From the NCBI GenBank assembly GCA_035353175.1, contig DAOPZC010000001.1:124001-188000 (forward strand): 64,000 nt of DNA. Reading direction: 5' to 3'. Shown here one piece after another: positions 53,129 through 62,098 of the stretch; the stretch's first letter is position 1; the number at the start of each line of letters is the position of its first letter. A program made the position numbers and the translations under genes. A model generated the notes under the pieces. That model was not told the DNA's origin, ran no database searches, and saw nothing but the letters and a program-made list of their open reading frames with translations. This DNA is from DAOPZC01 sp035353175. Lineage in GTDB: Bacteria > Verrucomicrobiota > Kiritimatiellia > RFP12 > UBA1067.

Positions 53129-56100
53129 ATGAAACGTTCGCACGTGATGGCTATTTTCGCCGTTTCACTCGCTCTTGGTGCCGGAGCTTTCGAACCGACC
53201 AACCTGACCGGTTGCGTGATGTGGCTGCAGGCGGACGCCGCTAACATCCAGACCAACAGCGTGGAGGGCCGTGTCTCCCAGTGGAACGACCTCTCGGGCT
53301 GCGGCAACCACGCCGTCCAGAGCGACACCAACCGCCAGCCGCTGTATGTGGCGGGCGGGCCCAACGGCCGCCCCACCCTTTTTTTCGACGTGCGTTATAA
53401 CAATCCGTCGTACGGTGCCAAGCTGCTGACGAGCACCGCGCTCACCAACGCCTGCACCGCCTTCATCGTGGCGCGGGTGATCGACGCGGGCGAGCTCGGT
53501 ATCGACTGGCGCCGCATCTTGGGCTCGCGCGACAAGAACTGGTGCCTCGGCACCTACACGCCCGGCACCTTCTACGCCCACGGGCATACCGGCGAGCTGA
53601 GCGGACCGAACGCGCGGCTCAAAGCCGCCTACCGCTTCAACCGCACGTACACGCTGTCGGTGATGAATAACGTGGCGGGGCAGTACTTTTACGTGAACGG
53701 CTTCGACCTCACCGGCAACTCTTCCAACAAGACCCCGCCCGGCCGGCTGGGCATCGGCGGCAGCGACATCTCGAACGACACGTGCGACTCCGAGATCTCC
53801 GAAGTGATCGCCTATGAGCGCGCCCTGTCCGCCGAGGAGCGGCAGCAGGTGGAGGCCTATCTGAAAGCGCGCTACGGCGTGATCGACGAAGGGTTCTCCG
53901 GCCCGGTCTGGAGCGGCGCGGGAACCAGCGGCTTCTGGAGCGACGCCGCCAACTGGCAGCAGGCCATGCCCGCCGCGCCGATGCTCGCCTTCAATGCCGG
54001 AACCCGGCGGACCTCGACCAACGACCTTTCCGGCCTGGTCCTCGACAGCGTCATGGTGCTGGACCAGGCTTGGCAGCTCTCCGGCAACGCGGTGACGCTG
54101 AACAACGGCTTCTTCTGCTACCCGGCTTCAGAAGCGACCTGGGGGCTGGACACGGCGCTGCCGGCGGGACAACATACCTTCTCCGTGTACACGGGCCGCC
54201 GCCTCACGCTCTCCGGGGTGCTCTCGGGCGCCGGCGGGCTCGAACTGGGACTCGGCAAAGATTTCGCCGGCACACTCGCCCTCGCCTGCCCCTCCAACAC
54301 CTTCTCCGGGCCGGTTCTCCTGAGGGGCGGTATCGCCGAAGCCGCGCGGCTGGCGAACGCCGGCGCGCCGAGCTCGCTCGGCGCGGCCTCGGGCGCGAAC
54401 GCGACGGTGTTGCTCGGCAACCGCCGCATGAGCCACAGCGGCGGTCTGCGCTACGTCGGGACCGAAACCGCCGCCACGGACCGGCCGCTCGCCTTCGTCC
54501 GCCTCTGCTCCATCGAGAACGCCAGCCCCGCCGGCGCGGGTCTGACCTTCAACGGCGCTTGGGCCGCGGCCGACATGCCGAGCGCCGGCGCGGTGTCCCT
54601 CTCGCTGGGCGGAACATCCTCTGGCGTCAACACGATCAATACGCCGATCGCGAACGCCCCCGGCGGCGCAAACGCGCTGTTCGTCAACGTCAAGGGCGGC
54701 GTGTGGGCCTTCACCCAGCCGAGCACCTTTACCGGCAACTTCACCGTCGACGGCGGCACGGCCCTCGCCAACTGCGCCTCGGCCGACGGCCTCGGCAAGG
54801 GGCGCGTCGTCGTGATGCCCGGCGGCACAATCGGCGGCACCGGCCTGGTCACCTCTGCCGGCACCATCCTGCAGTACGAGGGCGCCGTCATCTCGCCCGG
54901 CGACCCTTCCGTCAACGGCGGCATCGGCTGCCTCACCTACGCCACGGCTCCCGGGCTGAGCGGCGTACGCCTGCGCTGCCAAGTCAATGCCGAGACCAAC
55001 GACCTCGTCAAAGTCAACGCGGCGATCGTGGTGCCTGCCGCCATGTCGGTGGAAGTCGTCGCCGCCTCGGCCGCCGCCTGTCCCGCCGCACTCCGCATCA
55101 TCGAGGCGACCGCCCTGACCGGCGCGACCGACCTCTCCGGCTGGGAAATCGAGGCGCCCTGCGCTTATCGCGCGGCATGCGAAGGCAACGCCATTGTCCT
55201 CTATAAAGAGCCGCCGGCGGCGCTGGGCACGTGGCTGCGCTCCATGCCGATCCGTTTCCGCGGCTATGAAGGGCAATCGACCCTGACCAACTTCCCTGCG
55301 CTGATCAAGCTGAGTGACGGCTGCGGCAACAACAAATTCCGCTACCGCGACTGCGCGGCAGGCGGCGCGGACCTGCTCTTTACCGACGCGGCGGGCGCAA
55401 TCCTGAACCACGAGATTGAGATCTGGGACACTAACGGCGAATCTCATGTCTGGGTGCAGGTCCCGGCGCTCGCTCCGACTACGCAGATCATGGCCTACTG
55501 GAAGAATCCCGCGTGCGAACCGGATGCCAACGCCTTCGTGCCGACCAACCTCCCTGACTGCGGACTGTGGCTGAATGCGGCCGCCGGGGTCGTCACCAAC
55601 GGGTCGGGCTACGTCTCGTCGTGGGCGGACCAGTCCGGCAACGGGCACGGCGCGTCACAGGCCGATCCCTTGCTGCAGCCGCGCTGGGTGGCGCAGGCCG
55701 TCAACGGGCTGCCGGCGGTGCGCTTCGAAGCAACCGGCAACAAGGACGGCATGGCCACCGGGTGGAGCGCGACCAACACGCCCTATTCGGTTTTCGTGGC
55801 CGGCACCTTCCGTTCTTCCTCGAGCTACGCGTGGCGGCGCATTGTCCAGGGATCGTCCAAATACAACTGGGGCATCGCGCTTGAGGATTCTGGCAAGTTC
55901 TATACGTTCGTCTCGCAAAACGGGACGGACGGATTGCACACGCCTGTCGCGAGCATGGATTTCCGCCCCGCAGGCGGCACGCCGTTTGTGGGATCCATGA
56001 TCGGCGACGGCACCAACTCTCAGGCTAGCATGAACGGCTTCGCGTATCCTCCGGTCGCCAAACACGGCGGCCCCAACGTCCTCGGGCTGGGCGTGAGCGG

Positions 56101-57634
56101 CCACAGCGGCGACGGCTGGGACGGGGATGTGCTGGAGGTGATCGCCTACGACCGCGCGTTGTCGGCCGGCGAGCGGCAGCAGGTGGAGCGCTATCTCGCG
56201 CTGAAATACGACGCCCTCTCGGCGCACCGCGTCCCCTCCTATGGTCTGCGCCAGTGGCTGCGCGGCGACTATGCGATTGCCGATGTGTTGGACGGTACGA
56301 CGCCGCGCGTCTCCAAGTGCGAGAACCAGACCGACACCGCCATCCGAAACGCGGTTGTCCTGATGCACGCCACCCAATCGGTCACGAACCGCATGCCCGA
56401 GAAGGTCAGCGCCGCCATCAACGGCAAGCCTGCGCTCCGCTTCGACGCGCTCGCAAGTCAGTACGACAGCCTGAGAAGCGTTGCCACGCCCATCGGCAAA
56501 GCCTACTCCGTGTTCGCGGTGTACGCGGTCCGCGCGGCCGACGCGGTGGAGCAGGTCGTCATGCAAGGCGTCGGCAGCCTCAGCCGGCTCAGCGTCACCA
56601 ACGGGCTTGTGACGCGGCGGGCCAGCGGCGTGGTTTCCCAGCTCTTGCCGTGCCAGACCAACACCCCGGTGATCGCCTGCATGCTCTGCAACGAGGTGGC
56701 CTCGCGCTTCTACGTCAACGGCGTCAACCTCACGCAGAACGGCGCGCCCGCGGCGGCCTGGGGCACGGGCGGCAGCGGCGACAGCAGCATCTTCTATTTC
56801 GGCGCCGGCACGTCGGACGGCGCGCTGGACCTGCCGCTGGACGGCGACCTCGCGGAAGTGCTGGTCTACGACCGCGTGCTGTCCGACACCGAGCGCCGCC
56901 GCGTCGAGGCCTATCTCTCCGCGCGCTACGCCATCCCCGTCGACGCCTCGAACCCGCACGTCTGGTCGGGCGGGTTCAGCGGCGTTTGGCACTTCACCGG
57001 CGCGGACCGCCTGCTGCTGGCCGACGCCTCAGCCGCGCAGAACGGCGCGGCGCTGCTGAACCAGCCCGCTCCCGCCTCCGAAGCCGCCTTGGCCGGCAAG
57101 GCCCTCGGCTGGAGCCTCGCCGCCCAGCTGGGCCGCACGCGCGCGCAGCCCGCGGCATTGCCGCAGACCTTCTCGTTTTGGGTCCGGCAGTCCGCCGCGC
57201 CCGCCGCGCAGGCGCTGGTGCTGAGCGGCACCAATGCGACGCCGTATGCCGCGCTGAACAACACCGGCAGCAAGCTCCAGGTGGCGGGCACGGACGCGGC
57301 CTCGCTCGTCGCGCCGACCACCGGCGCCTGGACACACTACGCGGTCGTGGTCAACGCGCCGGGCCAGAGCGTGCAGGTGTACGGCAACGGCCTGCCGCTC
57401 GCGACGGTCGGCACGTCCCTTGCCCAGAATCTGCCGGTCGGCCAGGCGCTCACGTTCGGGCACGCCGGCAACGCGGCGGACGGGACCAAGACCTTGGCGG
57501 GTGAACTCGACGAGCTACGGACTGAAAGCGTTTCGCGTAGCGCGGACTGGATCCGGGCCGCTTATCTGACCCAGGCCGAAAACGCCCGCTTCACCAGCTA
57601 CAACCGCTGGGGCACGCTGATCTTCATGCGGTGA
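53129..57634 (+). CDS. Giant secreted LamG-like protein with PATR strand and DUF2341 domains
   Basis: 1501 residues, AAGGAA site upstream; signal peptide MKRSHVMAIFAVSLALGAGA. Residues about 22-250 form a LamG/concanavalin-type domain (LTGCVMWLQADAANIQTNS, AYERALSAEERQQVEAYLKA). From about 265 to 690 there are autotransporter-associated beta-strand (PATR) segments (STFTGNFTVDGGTALANCAS). A DUF2341 domain lies at about 700-800 (FPALIKLSDGCGNNKFRYRD). Two more LamG-like domains run at about 805-1030 and 1035-1270, each ending in a YDRALSA/YDRVLSD helix, and a last LamG at about 1285-1490. It has no thioredoxin domain or giant-type C-module. Carbohydrate or protein binding at the cell surface is inferred. 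Confidence 0.88.
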   Translation: MKRSHVMAIFAVSLALGAGAFEPTNLTGCVMWLQADAANIQTNSVEGRVSQWNDLSGCGNHAVQSDTNRQPLYVAGGPNGRPTLFFDVRYNNPSYGAKLLTSTALTNACTAFIVARVIDAGELGIDWRRILGSRDKNWCLGTYTPGTFYAHGHTGELSGPNARLKAAYRFNRTYTLSVMNNVAGQYFYVNGFDLTGNSSNKTPPGRLGIGGSDISNDTCDSEISEVIAYERALSAEERQQVEAYLKARYGVIDEGFSGPVWSGAGTSGFWSDAANWQQAMPAAPMLAFNAGTRRTSTNDLSGLVLDSVMVLDQAWQLSGNAVTLNNGFFCYPASEATWGLDTALPAGQHTFSVYTGRRLTLSGVLSGAGGLELGLGKDFAGTLALACPSNTFSGPVLLRGGIAEAARLANAGAPSSLGAASGANATVLLGNRRMSHSGGLRYVGTETAATDRPLAFVRLCSIENASPAGAGLTFNGAWAAADMPSAGAVSLSLGGTSSGVNTINTPIANAPGGANALFVNVKGGVWAFTQPSTFTGNFTVDGGTALANCASADGLGKGRVVVMPGGTIGGTGLVTSAGTILQYEGAVISPGDPSVNGGIGCLTYATAPGLSGVRLRCQVNAETNDLVKVNAAIVVPAAMSVEVVAASAAACPAALRIIEATALTGATDLSGWEIEAPCAYRAACEGNAIVLYKEPPAALGTWLRSMPIRFRGYEGQSTLTNFPALIKLSDGCGNNKFRYRDCAAGGADLLFTDAAGAILNHEIEIWDTNGESHVWVQVPALAPTTQIMAYWKNPACEPDANAFVPTNLPDCGLWLNAAAGVVTNGSGYVSSWADQSGNGHGASQADPLLQPRWVAQAVNGLPAVRFEATGNKDGMATGWSATNTPYSVFVAGTFRSSSSYAWRRIVQGSSKYNWGIALEDSGKFYTFVSQNGTDGLHTPVASMDFRPAGGTPFVGSMIGDGTNSQASMNGFAYPPVAKHGGPNVLGLGVSGHSGDGWDGDVLEVIAYDRALSAGERQQVERYLALKYDALSAHRVPSYGLRQWLRGDYAIADVLDGTTPRVSKCENQTDTAIRNAVVLMHATQSVTNRMPEKVSAAINGKPALRFDALASQYDSLRSVATPIGKAYSVFAVYAVRAADAVEQVVMQGVGSLSRLSVTNGLVTRRASGVVSQLLPCQTNTPVIACMLCNEVASRFYVNGVNLTQNGAPAAAWGTGGSGDSSIFYFGAGTSDGALDLPLDGDLAEVLVYDRVLSDTERRRVEAYLSARYAIPVDASNPHVWSGGFSGVWHFTGADRLLLADASAAQNGAALLNQPAPASEAALAGKALGWSLAAQLGRTRAQPAALPQTFSFWVRQSAAPAAQALVLSGTNATPYAALNNTGSKLQVAGTDAASLVAPTTGAWTHYAVVVNAPGQSVQVYGNGLPLATVGTSLAQNLPVGQALTFGHAGNAADGTKTLAGELDELRTESVSRSADWIRAAYLTQAENARFTSYNRWGTLIFMR

Positions 57635-57702
57635 AACGCTGAAGCGATCGGCCTTCGCGGTCCTGTTTTCCTCGCCCGGCGTCGGTGCGGCAACGGCGGT
57701 TG

Positions 57703-58293
57703 TCAGTCCTGCGCCCCAGACCCGTCACGCCCACGTGCTGTTTCGAGCCGTGAAAGCGTGTTTGTCTTGCGGCGCCACATCAGCCAGAGGGCGATGCTCT
57801 TGCCGTCGATCAGTTCGCCGGCGTCGAGCGCGGCGTCGATCTCCGCGGCGGTCATGACCACGGGCTCAAGATTCTCGTCGAAGTCGGGCCGCTGCGCCCG
57901 GGGCTCTTGGCCGAGCCTCGCATAGTACAGGTGCAGGTGCTCTTCCGAATAGCCGGGACAGGGGACGATCACGCCGAGCTTCTCCAGCGACTCGACGGGG
58001 TAGCCGCTCTCCTCTTCCATTTCGCGGCGCGCGCCCGCGTCGGCGGATTCGCCCTCTTCCAGGCATCCGGCCACGATTTCCAGGATCGCCTGCCCGATCG
58101 AACGGCGGTATTGGCGGACCAGCACGAACTTTCCGTCCGGGCGCTGGCCGAGGATCACCGCCGCGCCGCGGTGGCGCACGATCTCGCGGGTGGAGCGCCG
58201 CCCGTTCGGCATTTCGATGGTCGCCTCGTCGATGGTCAGGGCGCGGCCCTCGAAGACGCGTTTGATGGAGAGCGTTTTTTCTGTCAGGTCCAT
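57703..58293 (-). CDS. NUDIX hydrolase, ADP-ribose pyrophosphatase type
   Basis: 196 residues. The Nudix box is intact as G-x5-E-x7-R-E-M-E-E-E-x-G (GCLEEGESADAGARREMEEE, about residues 76-95), which binds the metal ions. The N-terminal TREIVRHRGAAVILGQRPDG and FVLVRQYRRSIGQAILEIVA follow ADP-ribose pyrophosphatases, which cleave ADP-ribose and similar nucleotide sugars. Downstream PCPGYSEEHLHLYYARLG is also typical. Cytoplasmic, single gene, divergent from the cysteine-rich small gene. No repeats or odd features; a housekeeping role is likely. Confidence 0.93.
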   Translation of the reverse strand: MDLTEKTLSIKRVFEGRALTIDEATIEMPNGRRSTREIVRHRGAAVILGQRPDGKFVLVRQYRRSIGQAILEIVAGCLEEGESADAGARREMEEESGYPVESLEKLGVIVPCPGYSEEHLHLYYARLGQEPRAQRPDFDENLEPVVMTAAEIDAALDAGELIDGKSIALWLMWRRKTNTLSRLETARGRDGSGAQD

Positions 58294-58384
58294 GGTTTTC
58301 CTTCCTGAAGGTGAAACGCTTCATTGTAGCGGGACGCGCAGGGGTCGCAAATCAAAAACGGGCGCATCTCGGTTTCGGGTGCAT

Positions 58385-58399
58385 CGGTTCGGGGAACCG
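58385..58399. repeat. Short palindrome CGGTTC-ggg-GAACCG
   Basis: Six-base stem with a three-base loop. A near-identical palindrome lies at 63796-63810 (loop gga). Small intergenic palindromes of this kind may be members of a genome-wide repeat. Confidence 0.45.
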
Positions 58400-58444
58400 T
58401 CGCGGCCGGTTTGACACCGAACTGGAGCCGCAGCGGAAAGGCCA

Positions 58445-58473
58445 TTGACAGGATGGGGCGTTTAGGCTACTTT
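58445..58473 (+). promoter_or_regulatory. Strong sigma-70 promoter of the cysteine-rich small gene
   Basis: Consensus TTGACA (58445-58450), 17-base spacer, TACTTT (58468-58473). Leader of about 60 bases. The best -35 box in the window. Confidence 0.8.
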
Positions 58474-58540
58474 TATTGTCAACCGGCTAGCTTTAGATTT
58501 TATCGGACCATCTGGAGTGTCGCTGGAAAGGGAGAACAGA

Positions 58541-58771
58541 ATGAAACGCATGTTCATGGTCATGGCGGTCATGTCGGCCTTGGCGGCCACCGTAGCGGTT
58601 GCGCAGTGCCCCTCGCAGTGCCCGAAGAAAGCGGCCTGCAAGTGCGAGGCGTGCGGGTGTACGGCGGAGAACAAAAAGGCCGACTGCAAATGCGACAAGT
58701 GCGCGTGCGGCAAAAAAGCCGAATGCAGCAAGGCAACGGCGTCTTCTCAGCAGGGCTGCTGCAAGAAATAG
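58541..58771 (+). CDS. Small secreted cysteine-rich protein, possibly metal-binding
   Basis: 76 residues from the ATG at 58541, after GGAAAGGGAG; an in-frame ATG eight codons upstream is less likely. The signal peptide MKRMFMVMAVMSALAATVAV ends before Gln22. The mature part of about 55 residues has 13 cysteines in CxC and CxxC spacing (CKCEACGC, CKCDKCAC) with many lysines, the look of a metallothionein or a zinc/copper-binding peptide. No known family is recognised. A consensus promoter suggests high expression. It sits alone between a NUDIX gene and a methyltransferase gene. Being secreted, it might buffer metals or be heavily disulfide-bonded. Confidence 0.75.
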   Translation: MKRMFMVMAVMSALAATVAVAQCPSQCPKKAACKCEACGCTAENKKADCKCDKCACGKKAECSKATASSQQGCCKK

Positions 58772-58849
58772 CGGTGCGGCTGGCCGAGGCGAAAGGCGCG
58801 GGACGCGAAAAGCGGACCGCGCTTTTCCATTTCCAGCAGAGATAAAAAA

Positions 58850-58881
58850 AGTTTCCTGCCGGGTTGCCCCGGCAGGAAACT
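58850..58881. terminator. Perfect 14-bp hairpin; terminator-like on the minus strand
   Basis: AGTTTCCTGCCGGG (58850-58863) pairs with CCCGGCAGGAAACT (58868-58881) around TTGC. Seven A residues precede it (58844-58850), so the minus strand reads hairpin plus T7; on the plus strand only a weak T/A-rich stretch follows. It probably ends the small gene's transcript, or blocks antisense transcription. Confidence 0.55.
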
Positions 58882-59000
58882 GTGTGGTGTTTATATATTA
58901 TTTCGGGTTGTGTGTGAAACTATGTATATCCGAAACGGGGGAGAATCGCAACTGCAAAAAGAAACATTTTAGGCTCCCGCCCGGGCGGGGTTTGGTTTTG

Positions 59001-59030
59001 TTGACGGTCCCGAGTCGATCGTGATAAACT
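59001..59030 (+). promoter_or_regulatory. Promoter of the methyltransferase gene
   Basis: TTGACG (59001-59006), 18-base spacer, TAAACT (59025-59030). Leader of about 15 bases. Confidence 0.6.
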
Positions 59031-59051
59031 TTAATTTATTGGAAATATGCT

Positions 59052-59879
59052 ATGCGAGACAATGCGGACAGATTGATGGACAGGAACATGTATTCGCTGC
59101 CGTTGCGGCGCGAGGTGAGCGCGGTGCTGCATTTTCTGCACACGCAGCCTGGGCGAGTGAAGGCGGGGCTGGATATCGGTTTCACGAACGCAGGCGTGAG
59201 CCAGCTCCTGCGGCAGACGGGCGGATATTGGATGACCGTGGAGCCGACCGCGCCGCGTCGCGCGCTGGTGGCGGCGGCCTTGGGCGATGATGCGGTCCTG
59301 TGCAGCGGCGTCGATGGCGAGCTGCCGTTCGAGGACAAGCAGTTCGACGCGGTGGTGATGGCGCACGGCGTGTTGCCGGGGGGCGCGGCTGCCGGCGAGA
59401 TGATCCGCGAGTGCCACCGGGTCCTGAAGACCGGCGGGCTTTTACTGTTCACGGTGGAATACCGGAAGGTGTTCGGTTTGGCGGAGGTCCTGAATCGGCG
59501 GCGCCGGGTATCGGGCGCGGGCGAGAGCTACAGCGAGTCCGAGGTGTTCCAGTTGCTGAAAGACGGGTTCGATGTGCTGGGTTTCCGCTTTTCGTGCCGC
59601 TTCTGGGTGCAGATGGTGCGGCAGTGGGCGGACCGCCGGAGGGAGTCGGGGATCCGCGGCGCGGCCAACGTCTGGCTGCGGGTGCTGTACGGCGCGGCGC
59701 TTCTGCTGGACGTGTTTCTGTTCTGGACCCGCGGCCACCAAATGACCGTGTACGGGCGCCGCAAGGGATGGCGCGAAAAACATTCGCGCGTGTTGGCCAA
59801 GAGTACGCCGGTCTCCGATGCGATGCTGTTCGATCCGCGCCGCAATGGACATCATGTCTCGCTGTCCCGGTTCAAATGA
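59052..59879 (+). CDS. Class I SAM-dependent methyltransferase
   Basis: 275 residues from the ATG at 59052, with a weak GGA site eight bases before. Motif I is LDIGFTNAGVSQLLRQ (about residues 40-55), the SAM-binding loop. GELPFEDKQFDAVVMAHGVL (about 95-115) and ECHRVLKTGGLLLFTVEYRK complete the Methyltransf_11-type core. The C-terminal part (about 190-230, VWLRVLYGAALLLDVFLFW) is hydrophobic, so the protein may touch the membrane. The substrate is unknown. It is directly followed by the Sel1-repeat gene, with no terminator between, so the two may share a transcript. Confidence 0.85.
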   Translation: MRDNADRLMDRNMYSLPLRREVSAVLHFLHTQPGRVKAGLDIGFTNAGVSQLLRQTGGYWMTVEPTAPRRALVAAALGDDAVLCSGVDGELPFEDKQFDAVVMAHGVLPGGAAAGEMIRECHRVLKTGGLLLFTVEYRKVFGLAEVLNRRRRVSGAGESYSESEVFQLLKDGFDVLGFRFSCRFWVQMVRQWADRRRESGIRGAANVWLRVLYGAALLLDVFLFWTRGHQMTVYGRRKGWREKHSRVLAKSTPVSDAMLFDPRRNGHHVSLSRFK

Positions 59880-59952
59880 GGGGGCCGGCGGCGTTTTCTT
59901 CTCGCGCTTTTTCAAAGACCGGACCCACCGCGTATTTTCTGAAAATAAGTTT

Positions 59953-61461
59953 ATGACGATCGGCAAAAAAGTGTGGCGTATCGGGGTCACGTTCGCGATG
60001 GCTCTGCTGGTCTGCGGCGCGGCCCGTGCGGGCGAGGAGTCTGCCGCCGCGGTCGACGACATCAAGGCGGCCGTCGAACTGTTCGTGAACGCCCGCACGG
60101 CGGGCAGCCTCGACGACTTCATGGTGGCGGTCGCGAAGGTGAAGGCCTTGGCCGACGCCGGCCAGCCTTTCTTTCGTTTCCTGCTGGCGGTGTACGCGGA
60201 ACAGGAGCCCCTCTGCGGCTTGTCAGAGGAGGTCCGCGCCCGCTATCTGGCCGAGGGCCGGCCGCTGATGGGGACGTATGCGCGGGAGGGCAACGCGCTG
60301 GCGCAATATCTGGTCGGCGTGGACTGCGAATCCAACCTGATGAAGCCGGACGAGGCCCGCGGCTGGTTCGAGCGGGCGGCGGCGCAGGGGCAGGCGCTGG
60401 CGCAGAACAATCTGGGGCTGAAGTACTATCTCGGGCAGGGCGTGCCGAAGGATTTCGACAAGGCCGGCGACTATTTCCGGCAGGCCGCGCTGCAGGCCGA
60501 CATGAACGGCGAATACAACCTCGGCACGCTGTATGCCCGCGGACAGGGGGTGCCGAAGGACGAGGAGATGGCGCTGCAGCTCTACACGCGTGCGGCCGAG
60601 AAGGGCCATTCCTGCGCGATGAACAATCTGGGCTGGCTGTACCAAGAGGGGCGCGGCGTCGCGAGAAGTCCCGAAAAGGCCGCCGCGTGGTACCGCAAGT
60701 CGGCGGAGAGCGGCAATGCCGACGGGCAGTTCAATTACGGCTTTGTCTGCGCGCGCGGCATCGGAGTCCCGCGGGATTTCCGAGCGGCCGGCGTCTGGTA
60801 CTGGCGGGCCGCCGAGCAGGGACATGTCGAGGCGCAGGTCAATATCGGGCTGCTCTACCGGGACGGGATGGGCCTCAAGTCCGATGACCGCAAGGCGCTG
60901 ACGTGGTTTGCGAAAGCCGCCGAGCAGAAACACGCCATGGCGCAGTTCTTCATCGGGCAGATGTACGAGCAGGGCCGCGGGGTGCCGCAAGATGACGAGC
61001 GCGCATTCAACTGGTACACGAAATCGGCGGAGCAGGGAAACGCCCGGGCCGTCAACGCGTTGGGAACCTATCACTACCGGGGCCGGGTGGTCCCGAAGGA
61101 TTACGCTCGGGCGGAGGCCAGCTATCGGCGCGCGGCCGAGGCGGGCTTCCCCGCCGCGCAGAACAACCTCGGGATGCTCTACGTGCGGGGCGAGGGCGTG
61201 CCGCAGAACCACGCGCGGGCGGCGGAGTGGTTCGCGAAGGCCGCGAAACAGGGCTTGGCTGACGCCGCCTACAATCTGGCGTTGCTGTACGAGTACGGCA
61301 AAGGCGTGGAGCTGAGTCACATCCGCGCGGTGGAGCTGTGTCAGCAGGCGGCGCTGCACGGGCACATCGGGGCCTCCGAATGGCTCTTCAAAAACGGATA
61401 CACGGCCTGGCTGGACCAGGTGAAGAAAGCGGCGTCTCCAGCCGAGCGGGACGGGCGGTAG
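59953..61461 (+). CDS. Secreted Sel1-repeat protein
   Basis: 502 residues from the ATG at 59953; no clear ribosome site. Upstream in-frame starts overlap the previous gene, and only this one gives a signal peptide (MTIGKKVWRIGVTFAMALLV to ARAGEE). Ten or so Sel1-like (SLR) helical repeats of about 36 residues follow, each with A-x-G-x-x-x-A-x-x-x-L-G-x-x-Y and GVPKD-type turns (for example GQALAQNNLGLKYYLGQGV). Such TPR-like proteins serve as scaffolds for protein complexes. Targets are unknown. The next gene starts 20 bases later, so it probably belongs with the redox genes. Confidence 0.9.
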   Translation: MTIGKKVWRIGVTFAMALLVCGAARAGEESAAAVDDIKAAVELFVNARTAGSLDDFMVAVAKVKALADAGQPFFRFLLAVYAEQEPLCGLSEEVRARYLAEGRPLMGTYAREGNALAQYLVGVDCESNLMKPDEARGWFERAAAQGQALAQNNLGLKYYLGQGVPKDFDKAGDYFRQAALQADMNGEYNLGTLYARGQGVPKDEEMALQLYTRAAEKGHSCAMNNLGWLYQEGRGVARSPEKAAAWYRKSAESGNADGQFNYGFVCARGIGVPRDFRAAGVWYWRAAEQGHVEAQVNIGLLYRDGMGLKSDDRKALTWFAKAAEQKHAMAQFFIGQMYEQGRGVPQDDERAFNWYTKSAEQGNARAVNALGTYHYRGRVVPKDYARAEASYRRAAEAGFPAAQNNLGMLYVRGEGVPQNHARAAEWFAKAAKQGLADAAYNLALLYEYGKGVELSHIRAVELCQQAALHGHIGASEWLFKNGYTAWLDQVKKAASPAERDGR

Positions 61462-61481
61462 CGGGGCGGGAGGGAGAAAAG

Positions 61482-62075
61482 ATGGCAACTGAAACGAAAC
61501 GCGTCGCGTCGCGTCGCGCATGTCTCAAAATCCTGGCGGCCGCGGCGGGCGGCACGGCGGCGGGCGTCGGCGGCGCGGTGTCGGTGGGGCGGTTGGGCCG
61601 CGCGCCGGAAGGCCCGTGGCGGGTGCTGACGCCGGACGAGGCGCGGCTGGTGGAGGCGGTGTCGGAACAGATTATTCCGGCGGACCGCGACCCCGGTGCG
61701 AAAGAGGCGGGCGTGGTCCGCTACATCGACAAGCAGCTGGACGGCCCGCTCAAGCGGTTCGCGGAGAAGTACCGCAACGGCCTGCGCTTTCTTGCTCAGA
61801 CGTGTCAGGCGCAGCACGGCAAGCCGTTCGAGGCGCTGAGCTGGCCGGAGCAGACGCGCGTCTTGCAGGCGCTCGAAAGCGGCAAGGCCCCGAAGGAGAT
61901 CTGGGCCGACCCCTCGCCGCGGGAGTTTTTCGGTCTGATCCGCGACCACACCATGCAGGGGTTCTACGGCAGCCCGAGACACGGCGGGAATAAAAACTAC
62001 GCGAGCTACAAAATGCTGGGGCTGGAATATCCGCGGGTCATCGGCCAGAACAGGTATCCGGAACAGGCGGGCTAA
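61482..62075 (+). CDS. Gluconate 2-dehydrogenase subunit 3-family protein, Tat-exported
   Basis: 197 residues from the ATG at 61482, after GGGAGGGAG. The N-terminus has a twin-arginine signal (ASRRACLKILAAAAGG). The body matches the gluconate 2-dehydrogenase subunit 3 family: LTPDEARLVEAVSEQIIPAD near the start and FFGLIRDHTMQGFYG, SPRHGGNKNYASYKMLG near the end. This small subunit accompanies a GMC-type flavoprotein in periplasmic dehydrogenases; the Tat signal can carry the larger partner across the membrane. The oxidoreductase follows 23 bases later and a cytochrome after that, matching the usual three-part set. Confidence 0.9.
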   Translation: MATETKRVASRRACLKILAAAAGGTAAGVGGAVSVGRLGRAPEGPWRVLTPDEARLVEAVSEQIIPADRDPGAKEAGVVRYIDKQLDGPLKRFAEKYRNGLRFLAQTCQAQHGKPFEALSWPEQTRVLQALESGKAPKEIWADPSPREFFGLIRDHTMQGFYGSPRHGGNKNYASYKMLGLEYPRVIGQNRYPEQAG

Positions 62076-62098
62076 ACGGATTGCGAGAGGGGGCTGCG

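Noticed and set aside
52981..53376. 131-codon minus-strand frame ending in GEATFDE
   Set aside because: It is antisense to the LamG gene start; only its tail, from the 52-base repeat, is meaningful.
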